From the NCBI GenBank assembly GCA_958295665.1, contig OY282559.1, positions 248,554,764 to 248,618,763 of the forward strand: DNA of 64,000 nucleotides. Reading direction: 5' to 3'. Under the pieces are notes generated by a model. It saw only the letters and a list, made by a program, of their open reading frames with translations. It made no database searches and had not been told where the DNA came from. Both the position numbers and the translations under genes were made by a program. Source of the DNA: Tipula vernalis. Its lineage: Eukaryota > Arthropoda > Insecta > Diptera > Tipulidae. This document shows, one piece after another, positions 21,540 to 30,869 of the stretch (its first letter is position 1; each line of letters starts with the position of its first letter).

Positions 21540-23273
21540 GGCTAAAGTTTACGTTACGTATACATCGGGAAAATCAGGTAAGGAGTAAATATTTTAAGGG
21601 GAAGCCAAAGTTTACCGAAAAATTATCTCATTTTCCGGGAAAATTTTCATTTTTTAGTTGAAAAAATTGTGTATCTGTGTCTGCAAGGTTGACGAAGCAA
21701 TTATAATTAATAAAAATAAATAAAATAAAAATTATTTTGTTAAATTATATTTATTTATTCAAAATCGAATTCGTCTTCAATTTGTTCTGCATCTTCATTT
21801 TCATTTGTATCATTATGAGCTTCGTCAGGAGTTTCTTGTAGGTTTCCTTGATATAGAATCCCTACATATTTTATCAAAACTTTAAAAGGATCTGTTTTGT
21901 CCATATTACATGATTTTAGAAACATGTACTTGGCCAAATACCCTCCATAAAAAATTTTCCGCCTCGACGAAGATTCGTAGCATCGTTTAGCAAGATGCCT
22001 CAATTCTATTTGTGAGCGCACCCGTCTCACGATCTACGAAATTAATGGAATGGTTTACTTTGAGTTGAATGTAACCCTCTTCGCCTAGACAATCATACGC
22101 TCTCCAAGAATCTGAAATGACTATGGTGTTGGGCAGTATCCATTTTTTAATGATTGGAAGCAAAGTGGGTCTGTCTCGCTTCCCTACCGGCACTAAAATC
22201 ACGGCTTTTGACTCTCTTTCGATCTGTAAAAATTATTTTGTTGATGAATTTTATTTGGTGTTAGAATATAAAAAATTACCATTCCAACACGATTATATTT
22301 TCGCCTACCAAATTTTGATTTATCAATTTCAACTGTTTTCCCAATACCACCAATGGGTCTTGATTGGTGAATGAATGCATCGATAACCACTTCACGACAA
22401 AAACAAGCAAAATCTACCAATGTTTATGGAGAGACCACTAGATGTTCGCTAATTTGTGTTAAATTAACGTTGCTGCACCAGAATGCCACAAATTTGCAAA
22501 TTTGATCCATCGGTAGATGGCTTTTAGCAAAAAATGTGCCGGTAAGGACAGAAAAAAATCCATTTCCATTTCCTATTTCCTGCTTTTCCCAAATTTGATG
22601 GTTTTCGGCAAGATTCGTTTGGGCATATTAATTGCCCGATTTTTGGGATAGCTCCCAGCTCCATTAGAGCAATAATTAGGTCTCGCCCATCATTCGCTTT
22701 GGCAAGATCATGGAGTTTGAAAACCGTGATTCTATTTTCAGCCATTTGTTATTAATTATATAAGTATATTGTCTTTTTTCAAACTATTTTACTATTTTGA
22801 TCACTCTATTAGTTTTATGTACATTCAAATGATTGAAACAAATGGTGGCATTTTTAATATCGGAATAAAATAAATCCAATAACAAGGCATACCAAGGCAT
22901 TTGTGCAAATATTTCGGAGATAAATGGTTTTATTATAAACAGGATTGACAAATCGAGACAGTGCACACATGCATATTTAAAAAAAAACAGTTTAAAGTAA
23001 AATTGAGTAAACGTTATGATTAACTATAAAAAAAAATATTTTTAGAAAATAAAAAATTCTCGTGGAAAATGAGATACATTTTCTCGGAAAATTTGGTTTG
23101 TACCTTCTGAAATTTATAGATTCACAAATTCTAACGCCAAAAAAGATAATTTTCCGGGGAAATTTGGCTTCCCCCTCCAAAAACTACAGATGCACAATCC
23201 TACATTCAAAACTTTTCAAAATTTATACTTCTTACCTGATTTTCCCGATGTATACGTAAAGTAAAATAACGCC
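21540..23273 (-). mobile_element. Merlin DNA transposon with 8-bp target duplication
   Basis: An exact GCGTTTTC lies at 21532-21539 and again at 23274-23281, the 8-bp duplication expected of Merlin. The element starts GGCTAAAGTTTACGTTACG and ends with the inverse of GGCGTTATTTTACTTTACG. Both ends then share ACGTATACATCGGGAAAATC and AGGTAAG. A second inverted block (GGGGAAGCCAAA at about 21598 and its inverse at about 23165) extends the TIRs to about 90 bp, with about 40 extra bases on the right side. The interior holds the ISXO2-like transposase on the minus strand. Length is 1,734 bp. It is inserted in the minus-strand gene on either side. Confidence 0.9.
21755..22745 (-). pseudogene. Merlin transposase (ISXO2-like DDE)
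   Basis: Starts at an ATG at 22745 (MAENRITVFKLHDLAKAND). An N-terminal zinc-binding piece (ICPNESC) follows, then ICKFVAFWCSNVNLTQISEH (about 22500-22440) and a stop. The core includes GKTVEIDKSKFGRRKYNR (first Asp), an apparent 60-nt GT...ACAG gap or intron near 22216-22275, then IERESKAVILVPVG, WILPNTIVISDSWRAYDCLG (second Asp) and LKVNHSINFVDRETGALTNR-IEA (Glu). The C-terminal RRKIFYGGYLAKYMFLKS segment lies in another frame (22030-21755) and ends in an acidic tail. D-D-E residues are all visible, but an internal stop and at least two frameshifts disable the gene. Confidence 0.88.
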
Positions 23274-23281
23274 GCGTTTTC

Positions 23282-23640
23282 TAACGTTGAATTACAAGTT
23301 TCGTGTTTCGACATTGTACAAAATCGACAAAAAAAATTATGACTGAAACTTTTTGCAAATAGAAATAAATCATTAATAGCTTTGTTATCTACAACCACTA
23401 AGCCTAATATGAGATAAAGGGTTTCCGGACCATTCCCGGTTTGTATGGTAATTCCATTTGTTTAATGAAATCAATTAATTGTGTAAACATTTTTTTAAAA
23501 TTTTTGAATTGAAGGAGGTAACATTCCTAGTTGACGATAAACTAATCGGGGATCAATTTGCTCTTCAGCGCAATAATGATACCATACATAAGAAGAATTA
23601 TTGCCACGAAATTATTCAAAAATCTTAAATATAATTACAA
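23282..23640 (-). pseudogene. Middle part of the transposon-like gene, right of the Merlin
   Basis: Minus strand. MFTQLIDFIKQMELPYKPG (23491-23430) is followed, after a one-base shift, by PETLYLILGLVVVDN (23425-23380), then AKSFSHNFFCRFCTMSKHET and STLENA up to the Merlin target site. The stretch 'YFILGLxLGDN...F.CRFC...K' is the hallmark just upstream of the TGI..CVF region found left of the Merlin, so both sides belong to one former gene. Upstream, ...EEQIDPRLVYRQLGMLPPSI (about 23590-23510) may be an additional exon. Confidence 0.65.
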
Positions 23641-23725
23641 CGTAATGTTGTTCTCTAAATATGTTTTATTTATACCAGTTAATCTCTTTAATGAATGCAT
23701 TTTGTCCATCTAAAATACTACATAC

Positions 23726-24184
23726 CTTCTTTGTATTTATATTTTTCGTAAAATCATTTGGGACTAGTAAACTATCTAGGATCTATTAAATAAATCATAA
23801 AATTAGTCAACAGCACATTAAATTTGAATAACTGCTTACTTTTTAGATGATTGCGGTACTGTTCAAGTAAATTATTCAAAACTTCCAAATTTTACTTATC
23901 CGGTTTAATCCTATTCTGAAATACAGGAATTATTTTAGCTTTGAAATCGCCCCATTTTGATACCAATAGATGGCCTTTATTTGGATACAAAAAATAGAAA
24001 TCAGTGTCCACCTGTAAAAATACAATTTTATTAGGAAATAAATGTAAATATTTTAATCTTACAAGCTGTGATCCTTTAGAATGTGTGTATCTAGGCCAAG
24101 CAATCAGAATCGTTCCGATCAGAAATAATTTCCTCCCACTATTCCAAGTACACTTGTAACCAGACCTGGGTTGGATCGTCTGTA
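23726..24184 (-). pseudogene. Exons of a minus-strand gene (acceptor/donor pairs visible)
   Basis: Proposed minus-strand exons: 24184-24063 (QVWLQVYLE then a stop, and in another frame LIAWPRYTHSKGSQL), donor GTAAG; acceptor TTTTTACAG to 24011-23840 (VDTDFYFLYPNKGHLLVSKW, then AKIIPVFQNRIKPDK, a TAA, NLEVLNNLLEQYRNHLK), donor GTAAGC; and acceptor TTAATAG to 23782-23726 (ILDSLLVPNDFTKNINTKK), donor GTATGT. The content matches the N-terminal part of uncharacterised insect proteins that I cannot name. It may belong to the same transcription unit as 20970-23640 or be an adjacent gene. Stops at about 23900 and in the first exon indicate decay. Confidence 0.5.
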
Positions 24185-24188
24185 TTAA

Positions 24189-24590
24189 GGTGGATTTATA
24201 TTATCAGTTCCTTTCAGTTCCTACTCGTATCGTGTCAGACAAAAAAAACATTGTTACATATATTTTCTATAGGAGTATTTATATTATCCTTTCCTATCCG
24301 TTCCTACTCGTACCGACACAGACACATATTGTTGAAAAGAATGTTTTGTCTGATACCTGGAGGCGAAAAAATACGAAAGAATAGCGAAACAAACAAAAAT
24401 TGTAAATTGCTACTAAAACATTTTTTGCATTTTTGTGTTATCTTTACTCTATACGTAACCCAAAGATACGAATATATAATGATAATCATACGAAGAAAAT
24501 GCCTGAATTGAAAGGTACGGATAGTATAAATTGATGATGTCTGACACGATACGAGTAGAACTGAAAGGAACTGATAATATAAATCCACCT
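24189..24590. mobile_element. TTAA-flanked MITE, 402 bp
   Basis: TTAA stands at 24185-24188 and 24591-24594. The termini are GGTGGATTTATATTATCAGT... (left) and the inverse ...ACTGATAATATAAATCCACC plus one base (right). Inverted identity covers about 55 bp, through CTACTCGTATCGTGTCAGAC. A second, diverged direct copy of the terminus lies inside (about 24278-24325, TTATATTATCC...CCTACTCG). There is no coding capacity. The TTAA duplication is characteristic of the piggyBac superfamily, but the termini are not the classical CCC type, so the superfamily is inferred from the target site only. Removing it restores a host reading frame. Confidence 0.8.
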
Positions 24591-24594
24591 TTAA

Positions 24595-24769
24595 GGGGTA
24601 CCGAAGATTGTGATTGCGGTAAATCTTCAAAATTTGCATGTTTTCGTTTTGCGGTGGAATTCTTCTCTGTTGGAAAAAGATTTAATTTTCTTAGTCGACT
24701 CGCTGTATTTTTATATGCATTAAACAACCGACCGGCGTTGTGTGTCCCGTGTACAGAGAAGTAGGTTTC
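24595..24769 (-). pseudogene. Exon split by the TTAA MITE
   Basis: Acceptor TTTTAG at 24770 opens a minus-strand frame ETYFSVHGTHNAGRLFNAYK, then SRLRKLNLFPTEKN and FEDLPQSQSSVP. This runs into TTAA. Skipping the MITE and one TTAA, the frame continues without a shift into NTDDPTQVWLQ at 24184-24150. So the insertion hit a coding exon. Confidence 0.55.
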
Positions 24770-24999
24770 CTAAAACAAATGATTTTAGTTTAGCTTTAAA
24801 TAGGAATTAGAGATTGCAATACCGAATTTGGTAAACCCTAAACTTTTTTGGTAAACGAAAATCAGGATTTATAAGCATGAAAATCCGGAATTCCGTTTAC
24901 TTATTTATTTAATCGATCACCACAACTTGAATAAATAAAATATCGGTATTCGGAATTTGCAGGTTTATAAATTATAATTTTCAAATTTTTCAAATCAAA

Positions 25000-25335
25000 T
25001 TAAGAATGAATTTGTTTGTTATTACTTTTCGTTCGTTCTGTTCTATCAGCGGAAATCTGCTCGAAGTTCGACCGATGCGTAAATTGCTTTGAATCTACAA
25101 AGTGTTGAGCAATATCGCTTATTAGCTTGTTGCGCATTAGCATAGGCAGACAATTAATGTTCTTAATGTAAGCATTCCACATGAGTTTCCCAGTATTTGA
25201 TTGTAGTAAGTAACTATTTAAGTCCTATAAACAATGAAAGTGAAACAATGAAAAATTAACTACAAGGGGAAAATAACAACAAATCATACTTACAAACGAC
25301 GTGATGATGAGCAACTTGGAGTAAAGCGGGAGTAG
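25000..25335 (-). pseudogene. Two small upstream exons of a minus-strand gene
   Basis: Minus strand: a 42-nt exon 25335-25294 (LLPLYSKLLIITSF) between TTTTAG and GTAAG, joining in phase to 25224-25000 (DLNSYLLQSNTGKLMWNAYI, LPMLMRNKLISDIAQHFVDS, THRSNFEQISADRTERTK). The latter ends in a TAA at 25000-25002 or uses a donor GTAATA near 25020. Phase with the next exon at 24769 does not fit, so linkage to it is unproven. No family recognised. Confidence 0.4.
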
Positions 25336-25563
25336 CTAAAACAAACTGCAAACGACAAAACGGTATCATCTCGTTTATATTTAAGATTTGAGAAGAAAGA
25401 GATATACTATATGCAGGAATTTATATATTTTTGAAGTATGATTTGAGGGGCGTGTATTTAGAAAGAACGGATAGATCGAATTTAACTTTGGTAAAATAAA
25501 CTGCATTCAACTGCAACTGAATTTTATTCACTGAACAAATAATGATAATTATTTATGATACTA

Positions 25564-25662
25564 GTGAGCAAAATGAGATATTATCCACGAGGGATAATTT
25601 TTTCCCGTCAGGCGATAGCCGAGTGGGACATTATCCCGAGTGGATAATATCTCTTTGCTCAC
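25564..25662. repeat. Stem-loop of about 36-bp arms
   Basis: GTGAGCAAAATGAGATATTATCCACGAGGGATAAT-type left arm (25564-25600) pairs with 25627-25662 (ATTATCCCGAGTGGATAATATCTCTTTGCTCAC), with a spacer of about 26 bp. A compact palindrome, possibly a tiny MITE or the remains of one. Confidence 0.7.
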
Positions 25663-25669
25663 GAGTGGC

Positions 25670-26640
25670 ATATAACGTTTTATCCACATTTGTTAAAATA
25701 AATTTAGTAAATTAATAAGAAATAGTTCCATTTTGTGTTTTCTTACCGTAGCAATGAATTTTGAAATATATTTTATCATAGTGACCGTTCTTTAAATTTT
25801 CATGGTGTACTTTAATTTAACTACTTTTTAGACAATTGAATATAGTTTTTCATTCAATATGCCTTCACAGCGCGAGATTATAATCAGAGATTTCTTATCC
25901 CACTTTTCTACCAATTAAATTGCTTAATTTTCAAATGTAAAAGCTCTTTTTTGTCCAACTCAAGTTAAAATTTTTTTATCTTATGAGCAAATAATCCAAT
26001 ACATGCCAACATAACAAAAAAAAAAAAAAATATCGAATAATGATTGAGTAATTTTTTTAGCTCTATTTACGCCATGTTTTATTTTAAATTTTGACAAGCG
26101 GTTTCATCATCCGAATTATCAAATAAAAATTAAAATTAAATAGTAACATTAAAGTGATGTATCTTAAAGATTATACTCTTAAATAGTGTGATATAATGTA
26201 TTAGTTATTGTTTAATAATATTATATAGATATAATAATAAATTTTAGTTCATTTAATATAAAAAGAAAATCAAAAAGTTCAATTTAGCAATAAAATACAA
26301 AAACGGTAAGTCCCCTAAAAAACAAAACCATTACTTTATTACAAGAAAGACTGGAATTTGTTTTGTAATATGACAATTCGCAAGCAAAATTCATGTTATA
26401 AACGAATTTGAATTTTTTTTGTAATTTTACAGTTAAATTTAATTAAATTTCATTAAAATATTACTGTCTTACTTTTCTAAACAAAATTTACACGTAATTG
26501 GTATTTGCGCTTGGGTAATGTTAAGGTACATATTGTATAGTAATGAAAACAATTATGTTAGTTATATTCTTTAGATTTTCAGTATGTTTGTAATGTATTG
26601 TAATGTATCCCATAATATAATTCTATATAATTATTTTAGG
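25670..26640. other. AT-rich stretch upstream of the MADF gene
   Basis: No gene recognised. The left end of Harbinger element 1 should lie in here, but I could not match a terminal inverted repeat with the right side (28995-29330). Confidence 0.4.
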
Positions 26641-26641
26641 A

Positions 26642-27548
26642 ATGGATATTGACGAGCAAATAATTGATGAGGTAAGAAAAGAAGGCCGAAAACTGATTTA
26701 CCAGCTAGGACATCAAGATTACAAAAATTTGGCCTTAAAAAAAAAGTATGGATTGAAATTGAAAATAGTTTGTGTATTCCAGTCATTCAGTGTAAGAGAA
26801 GGTGGAAGTTAATCAGAGCTAAATATAGCCGATTGCAAAGATCCCCTAAAAGTGGCAGTGCCCATAAATCAAATAAAAAAGATGCCCCAATCCTGAGGAT
26901 GCTCGATTTGAAAGGAGAGTTTATAGACGAGTATGTTGAGTTTATGATCCTAGTATATAATTTTACTTTTTATATTAAAGCTAATATACCTATTTTGTTA
27001 ATTGTTTGTTTTCTTTTCAGACCAACGGAAAGCAGCTTTTCTTTGACACCACTAGTCATACTTCTGTAAATAATTCAACAACTAATTTTCAGGATTTTTT
27101 GGATCAAATAGCCGACGATATTTTACAAGATGTAGGTTCATAGCAGTTTTTGAGCACAATAGATGTAGCTACAAATGACGTTGCTACAAATGTCGCACCT
27201 GAAGTATGCAACCACACTGAGATAGCTGTAGAGAGTAATATTAGTACTTCCATCGCACATCCAAATCACGAACGGCCATCATCCTCTCATCAATCAATAA
27301 ACGACATAAACAAAAGCAAAAACCCGTTCCAGTAAATTCTAACTGAGGTACTCCATAATATGAATGAACATCGCAAATCACTAAGCGAAATTGCAAAAAA
27401 AGAATCTTGTGTTGTGGGCTCTTACATGGATTCGCTAAAGGTGAAATTAAGCACTTGGCCTAAAATAGAGCAAACCCGGATAATATTTAAAATTAGTCAA
27501 CTCATAGAAGAAAGGGAAAGTTTTTTAAAAGATAATAATTTAATTTAA
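26642..27548 (+). pseudogene. MADF-BESS-type accessory protein of Harbinger element 1
   Basis: ATG at 26642 (MDIDEQIIDEVRKEGRKLIY). The MADF/Myb-like domain continues one base out of frame after an A9 run at 26737-26745: KVWIEIENSLCIPVIQCKRR, WKLIRAKYSRLQRS, LRMLDLKGEFIDE. A GTATGT donor near 26930 and TTTTCAG at 27020 give exon 2 (TNGKQLFFDTTSHTS...), interrupted by TAG (27141-27143) and TAA (27333-27335). The last block, MDSLKVKLSTWPKIEQTRII...LIEERE (27430-27548), looks like a BESS-type protein-interaction tail. Such MADF/Myb proteins are encoded by PIF/Harbinger elements and help the nuclease bind DNA. It lies tail to tail with the nuclease gene (27705 onward), as in bipartite Harbinger elements. 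Confidence 0.75.
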
Positions 27549-27704
27549 AAATATATTTTATTTTATTTAATATCAATAATGAACTAGACTGAATATTTAT
27601 TAATTAATTATTTTCGTTTTATTTTCATGTATTTAGTGAAATATGATTTGAAGTTTTTATACAATAAAAAAAGTTTAAACAATTTACATTTCTGATATTT
27701 TAAT

Positions 27705-28995
27705 TTAATGTGTTGTTGTGTACTGCCAGGAAAGTACATCAACTTCATTTAGATATTGTTTGAATTTATCCCTAATTTCAACCGCATTTGGGTTTGGATT
27801 ATTTGAGCCTACTCTCCTAATATCTTGCATACCGTTGGTTTCCTCTGTACGCCATCTTTCAAGTCGCTGGGTTCCATCAATATTACGATCCACCAAATCG
27901 CCACTTATGTACTCTCGAACATTTTTACTTTTTAACGAATTATGCAAAACAACCGTCGCTTTTATTATACCTAGTGCGATCGGTTTACTGGCTAAAATAG
28001 GCCTCCTGTAGATTATCCATCTATTAGATAATATCCCGAAGGCATTTTCAACCACTCGCCTTGCACGGGATAATCTATAATTAAACGCGAATTTGTCTAA
28101 AGGCAATAATGTTGTATTCCGTTCAGGATATGGTCGCATTAGCTTGGGGAGCAAGGGAAATGATTCATCCCCAATGAAAACATATGGATATTTATGATTA
28201 TCGCGAAGAAAATCGGGTGGCGGCAGGTTTAAATCTTTACCACCATTTATTACTGCTCGTCCAAAGTTAGAAGACCGAAATATGGTACTGCCCTCTATAT
28301 GTTCAGGAGCTCCTATCTCTACCATAATGAACTTATAGTTTTCATCTGATATTGCAAATAATACCACACTATGGCTGTGCTTATTATAGTTTCGGTAAAT
28401 CGAACCGGATTTTCCAAATACCTTAGAATAAATAAACATAATTTTATAAAATATGTATTCTAAAATTGAATTATTTAGGTTTGGTTGTATTACTTACTTG
28501 TATAACCACATGTTTTCCGTCCATTACTACTAAGCAATGCGGGAAATGCCACTGCTCTTCAAACTCGCTGGCGATTTTCTTTTACATATCATGGGTGGGC
28601 TTCGGAAATACAGTCTCCTTTAAAACATCCCATAACTTAAAGCATGTTTCTCTAATAATTAAAGAAGTGGTACTTTGTCCCACACGATATCCATATCTCC
28701 CAATTGATACCATACCATCTCCACTGTCGATATACCTAAAATTATTTACCTTATTGTTAATGAGAGTGGTTGACCAGCGGTAATAGTTCTTTCCCCTACA
28801 TCCATTCTTTGAATTGATGGCCCAACAAGAGCAAGCAGCTCATTGAAAACTTCGGGGCTCATTCGATGAAAATTTATAAAAATGTCTCGATCGTTCAACC
28901 GCATTTCCGTTACAAGGTTGTTATAGAATCCTTGACGGTTTCTATTACGATTCACAGGATCTACCACAAAACGCCGAGTATGTCGATTTTCATAC
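27705..28995 (-). pseudogene. HARBI1-like nuclease of Harbinger element 1
   Basis: Minus strand, three parts. The N-terminal exon is about 28995-28755 (HTRRFVVDPVNRNRN, NLVTEMRLNDRDIFINFHRM, LSLTIR). The second is 28738-28499 (DSGDGMVSIGRYG, LKETVFPKP, a TAA at 28582-28584, and LVVMDGKHVVIQ with the first Asp), followed by a GTAAGT donor. The third is 28412-27705 (FGKSGSIYRNYNKHSHSVVL, PPPDFLRDNHKYPYVFIGDE, SRARRVVENAFGILSNRW with the Glu, then a C-terminal helix). The second catalytic Asp position reads IEGSTIF instead of SDGGVF-like, so it may be lost. Exons 1 and 2 are separated by only 14 nt (GT...AG), too short to splice. Otherwise nearly full length; one nonsense codon. Confidence 0.85.
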
Positions 28996-29333
28996 TGAAT
29001 AAACTAAGGACGCCACTCAGAAGATCAAGATCCCGAGATAAAATATTTACAGCGTCTTGTTCGAAAAAGACATTTTCAAAAAATAAATTGAGTAAAATGG
29101 AAATATAAAGAATTTACGTTAATATAAAAAAAAACCAAAAACGCAATCACAAATAGAAATGAAAAAATACCAAGTGAAATTGACATCTAAAATAGACCAA
29201 TTTTTGAGCAAAACCTCATTGCATGACTAACTTCAATCAAAAAAAAAAAATCTCAGATTAGTAATCTCACTCTGTGAAGGCACCTTCAATTTGACTACTC
29301 ATAATTTTCCAATGACTACTCAACATAAAGTGT

Positions 29334-29576
29334 ATTGCTTTCAACCAAAATGAGTTAGGTATTTTATTTGGTTAACGGCTGGTGAAAGCAACAGCAAAAA
29401 CTAACCAAATTTTGGTCTAATTTTTTTTCGTATATTTTCTTGTGTTTCGTATATTGAAACTAAAAATTTGGTTAAGATTTGCTTAACCACTAATCTTTTT
29501 TGGGTTAGCTAAACTATTTTTTGGTCTATCTAGTACGATTTTTGTTTTAATTTTTTTTATTTTTGGTGAAAGCAAT
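29334..29576. mobile_element. Possible MITE with ATTGCTTTCA termini
   Basis: ATTGCTTTCAACCAAAA at 29334-29350 faces TTTTGGTGAAAGCAAT at 29561-29576, an imperfect inverted pair. GGTGAAAGCAA also occurs inside at about 29383. No target duplication was found, so it could be chance in an AT-rich, CCAAATTTTGG-rich stretch. Confidence 0.35.
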
Positions 29577-29579
29577 TCA

Positions 29580-30374
29580 ACTATTTTGTTATACAAAATA
29601 TAACTCGCGTTCTCCCTAGCAGCATGGGTTGCACAATAATAATGTAGGCGTGGGTTATACAATAACAATAAATTTGAAATCAACGTGGTTATCGGCCTAT
29701 TATACTATATCAAAAGTGGATAAAACATTTTAACATATACCACAACAACAAATGTTTCAAATATTTTGAACTGTTAACTGTAATGAGTATGAATAGAACC
29801 TTGAATAGAACTAACTAATTATAAAACTTAACTATTTTAAATAATTTCTTATATAAAGTATAACCCGCTTCGTAATTTATATTTTGCAACTTTTTTGATA
29901 ACATTGGATTAGTTATCAATCCAATTTCGCCAATTGAACTCTTTCCTGTTATTTAAAGAAAAAGTCGTTACAAATTGAATTTTTTATGGTATTTTACAAT
30001 AATTTTGCCGTTTTTGTATTGAGTTTTTAACTTGATATGGTTATTAATGTTTTAAACTATTGCTTAATTTAATTGGTATAGGTATTATCCTCTTAAAAAA
30101 TCGTGGAGCTATTTAAAAAATTTAATCAAATTATATAGATTTGAACAAAAAATTATACTTTTTAATTTAAAACATCTAGGCTTTTTGCTAAACTTCAGAA
30201 GTAACCATCTTTTTATCATTTTAATTTTATTTTGGTAAATTAACAAAATCAATAGCGATTATAATTGTATTTAATAATTTGAAATACACACTTACATGTA
30301 GTTGAAAACATATTGTACTTTAGAGTAGCATCAACCAGGAAAAATAATGAACTGCAGTTTTGGAATAATTTATA
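29580..30374. other. AT-rich sequence, nothing recognised
   Basis: No domain-bearing frame and no repeat found by eye. Confidence 0.5.
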
Positions 30375-30866
30375 AAACTCAGTGCAAAATAAAATTAAAC
30401 TCGACATAAGCCGTGTTTTCCATGAGAACTGCACTAGAATAAACTTTAAATTCCTTTTATTCTTTGTAAACCGAATAAAAATAAATTCATAAAGCGCAAA
30501 TGTCTAGTGTATTTTGACATAAATACATATAGTATTTTAATTTTAAAAATTTCCCCCATCAGTTATTTCATCAATATTTTCTTATTTCTTGCTGACGTCA
30601 TTACACGGAACTACACTCGATAAATTCATAGGTTTATCAAGTGTAACTAAAAAATAATCTACAATTGTAATTATTTATTGCTGTAAGAACTTAAAATGTG
30701 TATTTATATGAAATTCACTACACATTAGCACTATATCAATTAAATTTTTTTCTGTGTCTACATAGAATAAAAGGAATTTCAAATTTATCGAGTTCTAGTG
30801 CAGTTCTCATGGAAAACACGACAATAGTAGAAAGTGATCGAGTTTAGTTTTTTTTGCACTGAGTTT
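30375..30866. mobile_element. MITE-like element, 492 bp, 88-103 bp TIRs
   Basis: The left terminus 30375-30462 (AAACTCAGTGCAAAATAAAA, GTGTTTTCCATGAGAACTGC, TAAATTCCTTTTATTCT) is the reverse complement of 30764-30866, apart from two small indels. The interior of about 300 bp is non-coding. No clear target duplication. Superfamily unknown. Confidence 0.8.
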
Positions 30867-30869
30867 AAT

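Larger units (their letters stand above)
26642..28995. mobile_element. Harbinger element 1: two convergent genes (coding limits only)
   Basis: A plus-strand MADF-type gene and a minus-strand HARBI1-type nuclease meet with 156 bp between their stops, the usual two-gene PIF/Harbinger set. It is the only copy here in which both genes reach their C-termini. True ends and target duplication were not found by eye. Confidence 0.7.

Noticed and set aside
21540..23273. Merlin ends placed at the inner GGGGAAGCC block
   Set aside because: Sequence identity between the two ends continues about 58 bp further out and stops exactly at the duplicated GCGTTTTC, so the outer ends are preferred.
24560..25335. 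Continuous gene model joining exons 25335-25000 to 24769
   Set aside because: The candidate donor near 25020 leaves the wrong phase for the 24769 exon; linkage is left open.
26930..27020. Clean intron in the MADF gene of Harbinger 1
   Set aside because: Donor and acceptor exist, but the phases do not match the open frame of the next exon, so I treat the model as approximate and the gene as broken.
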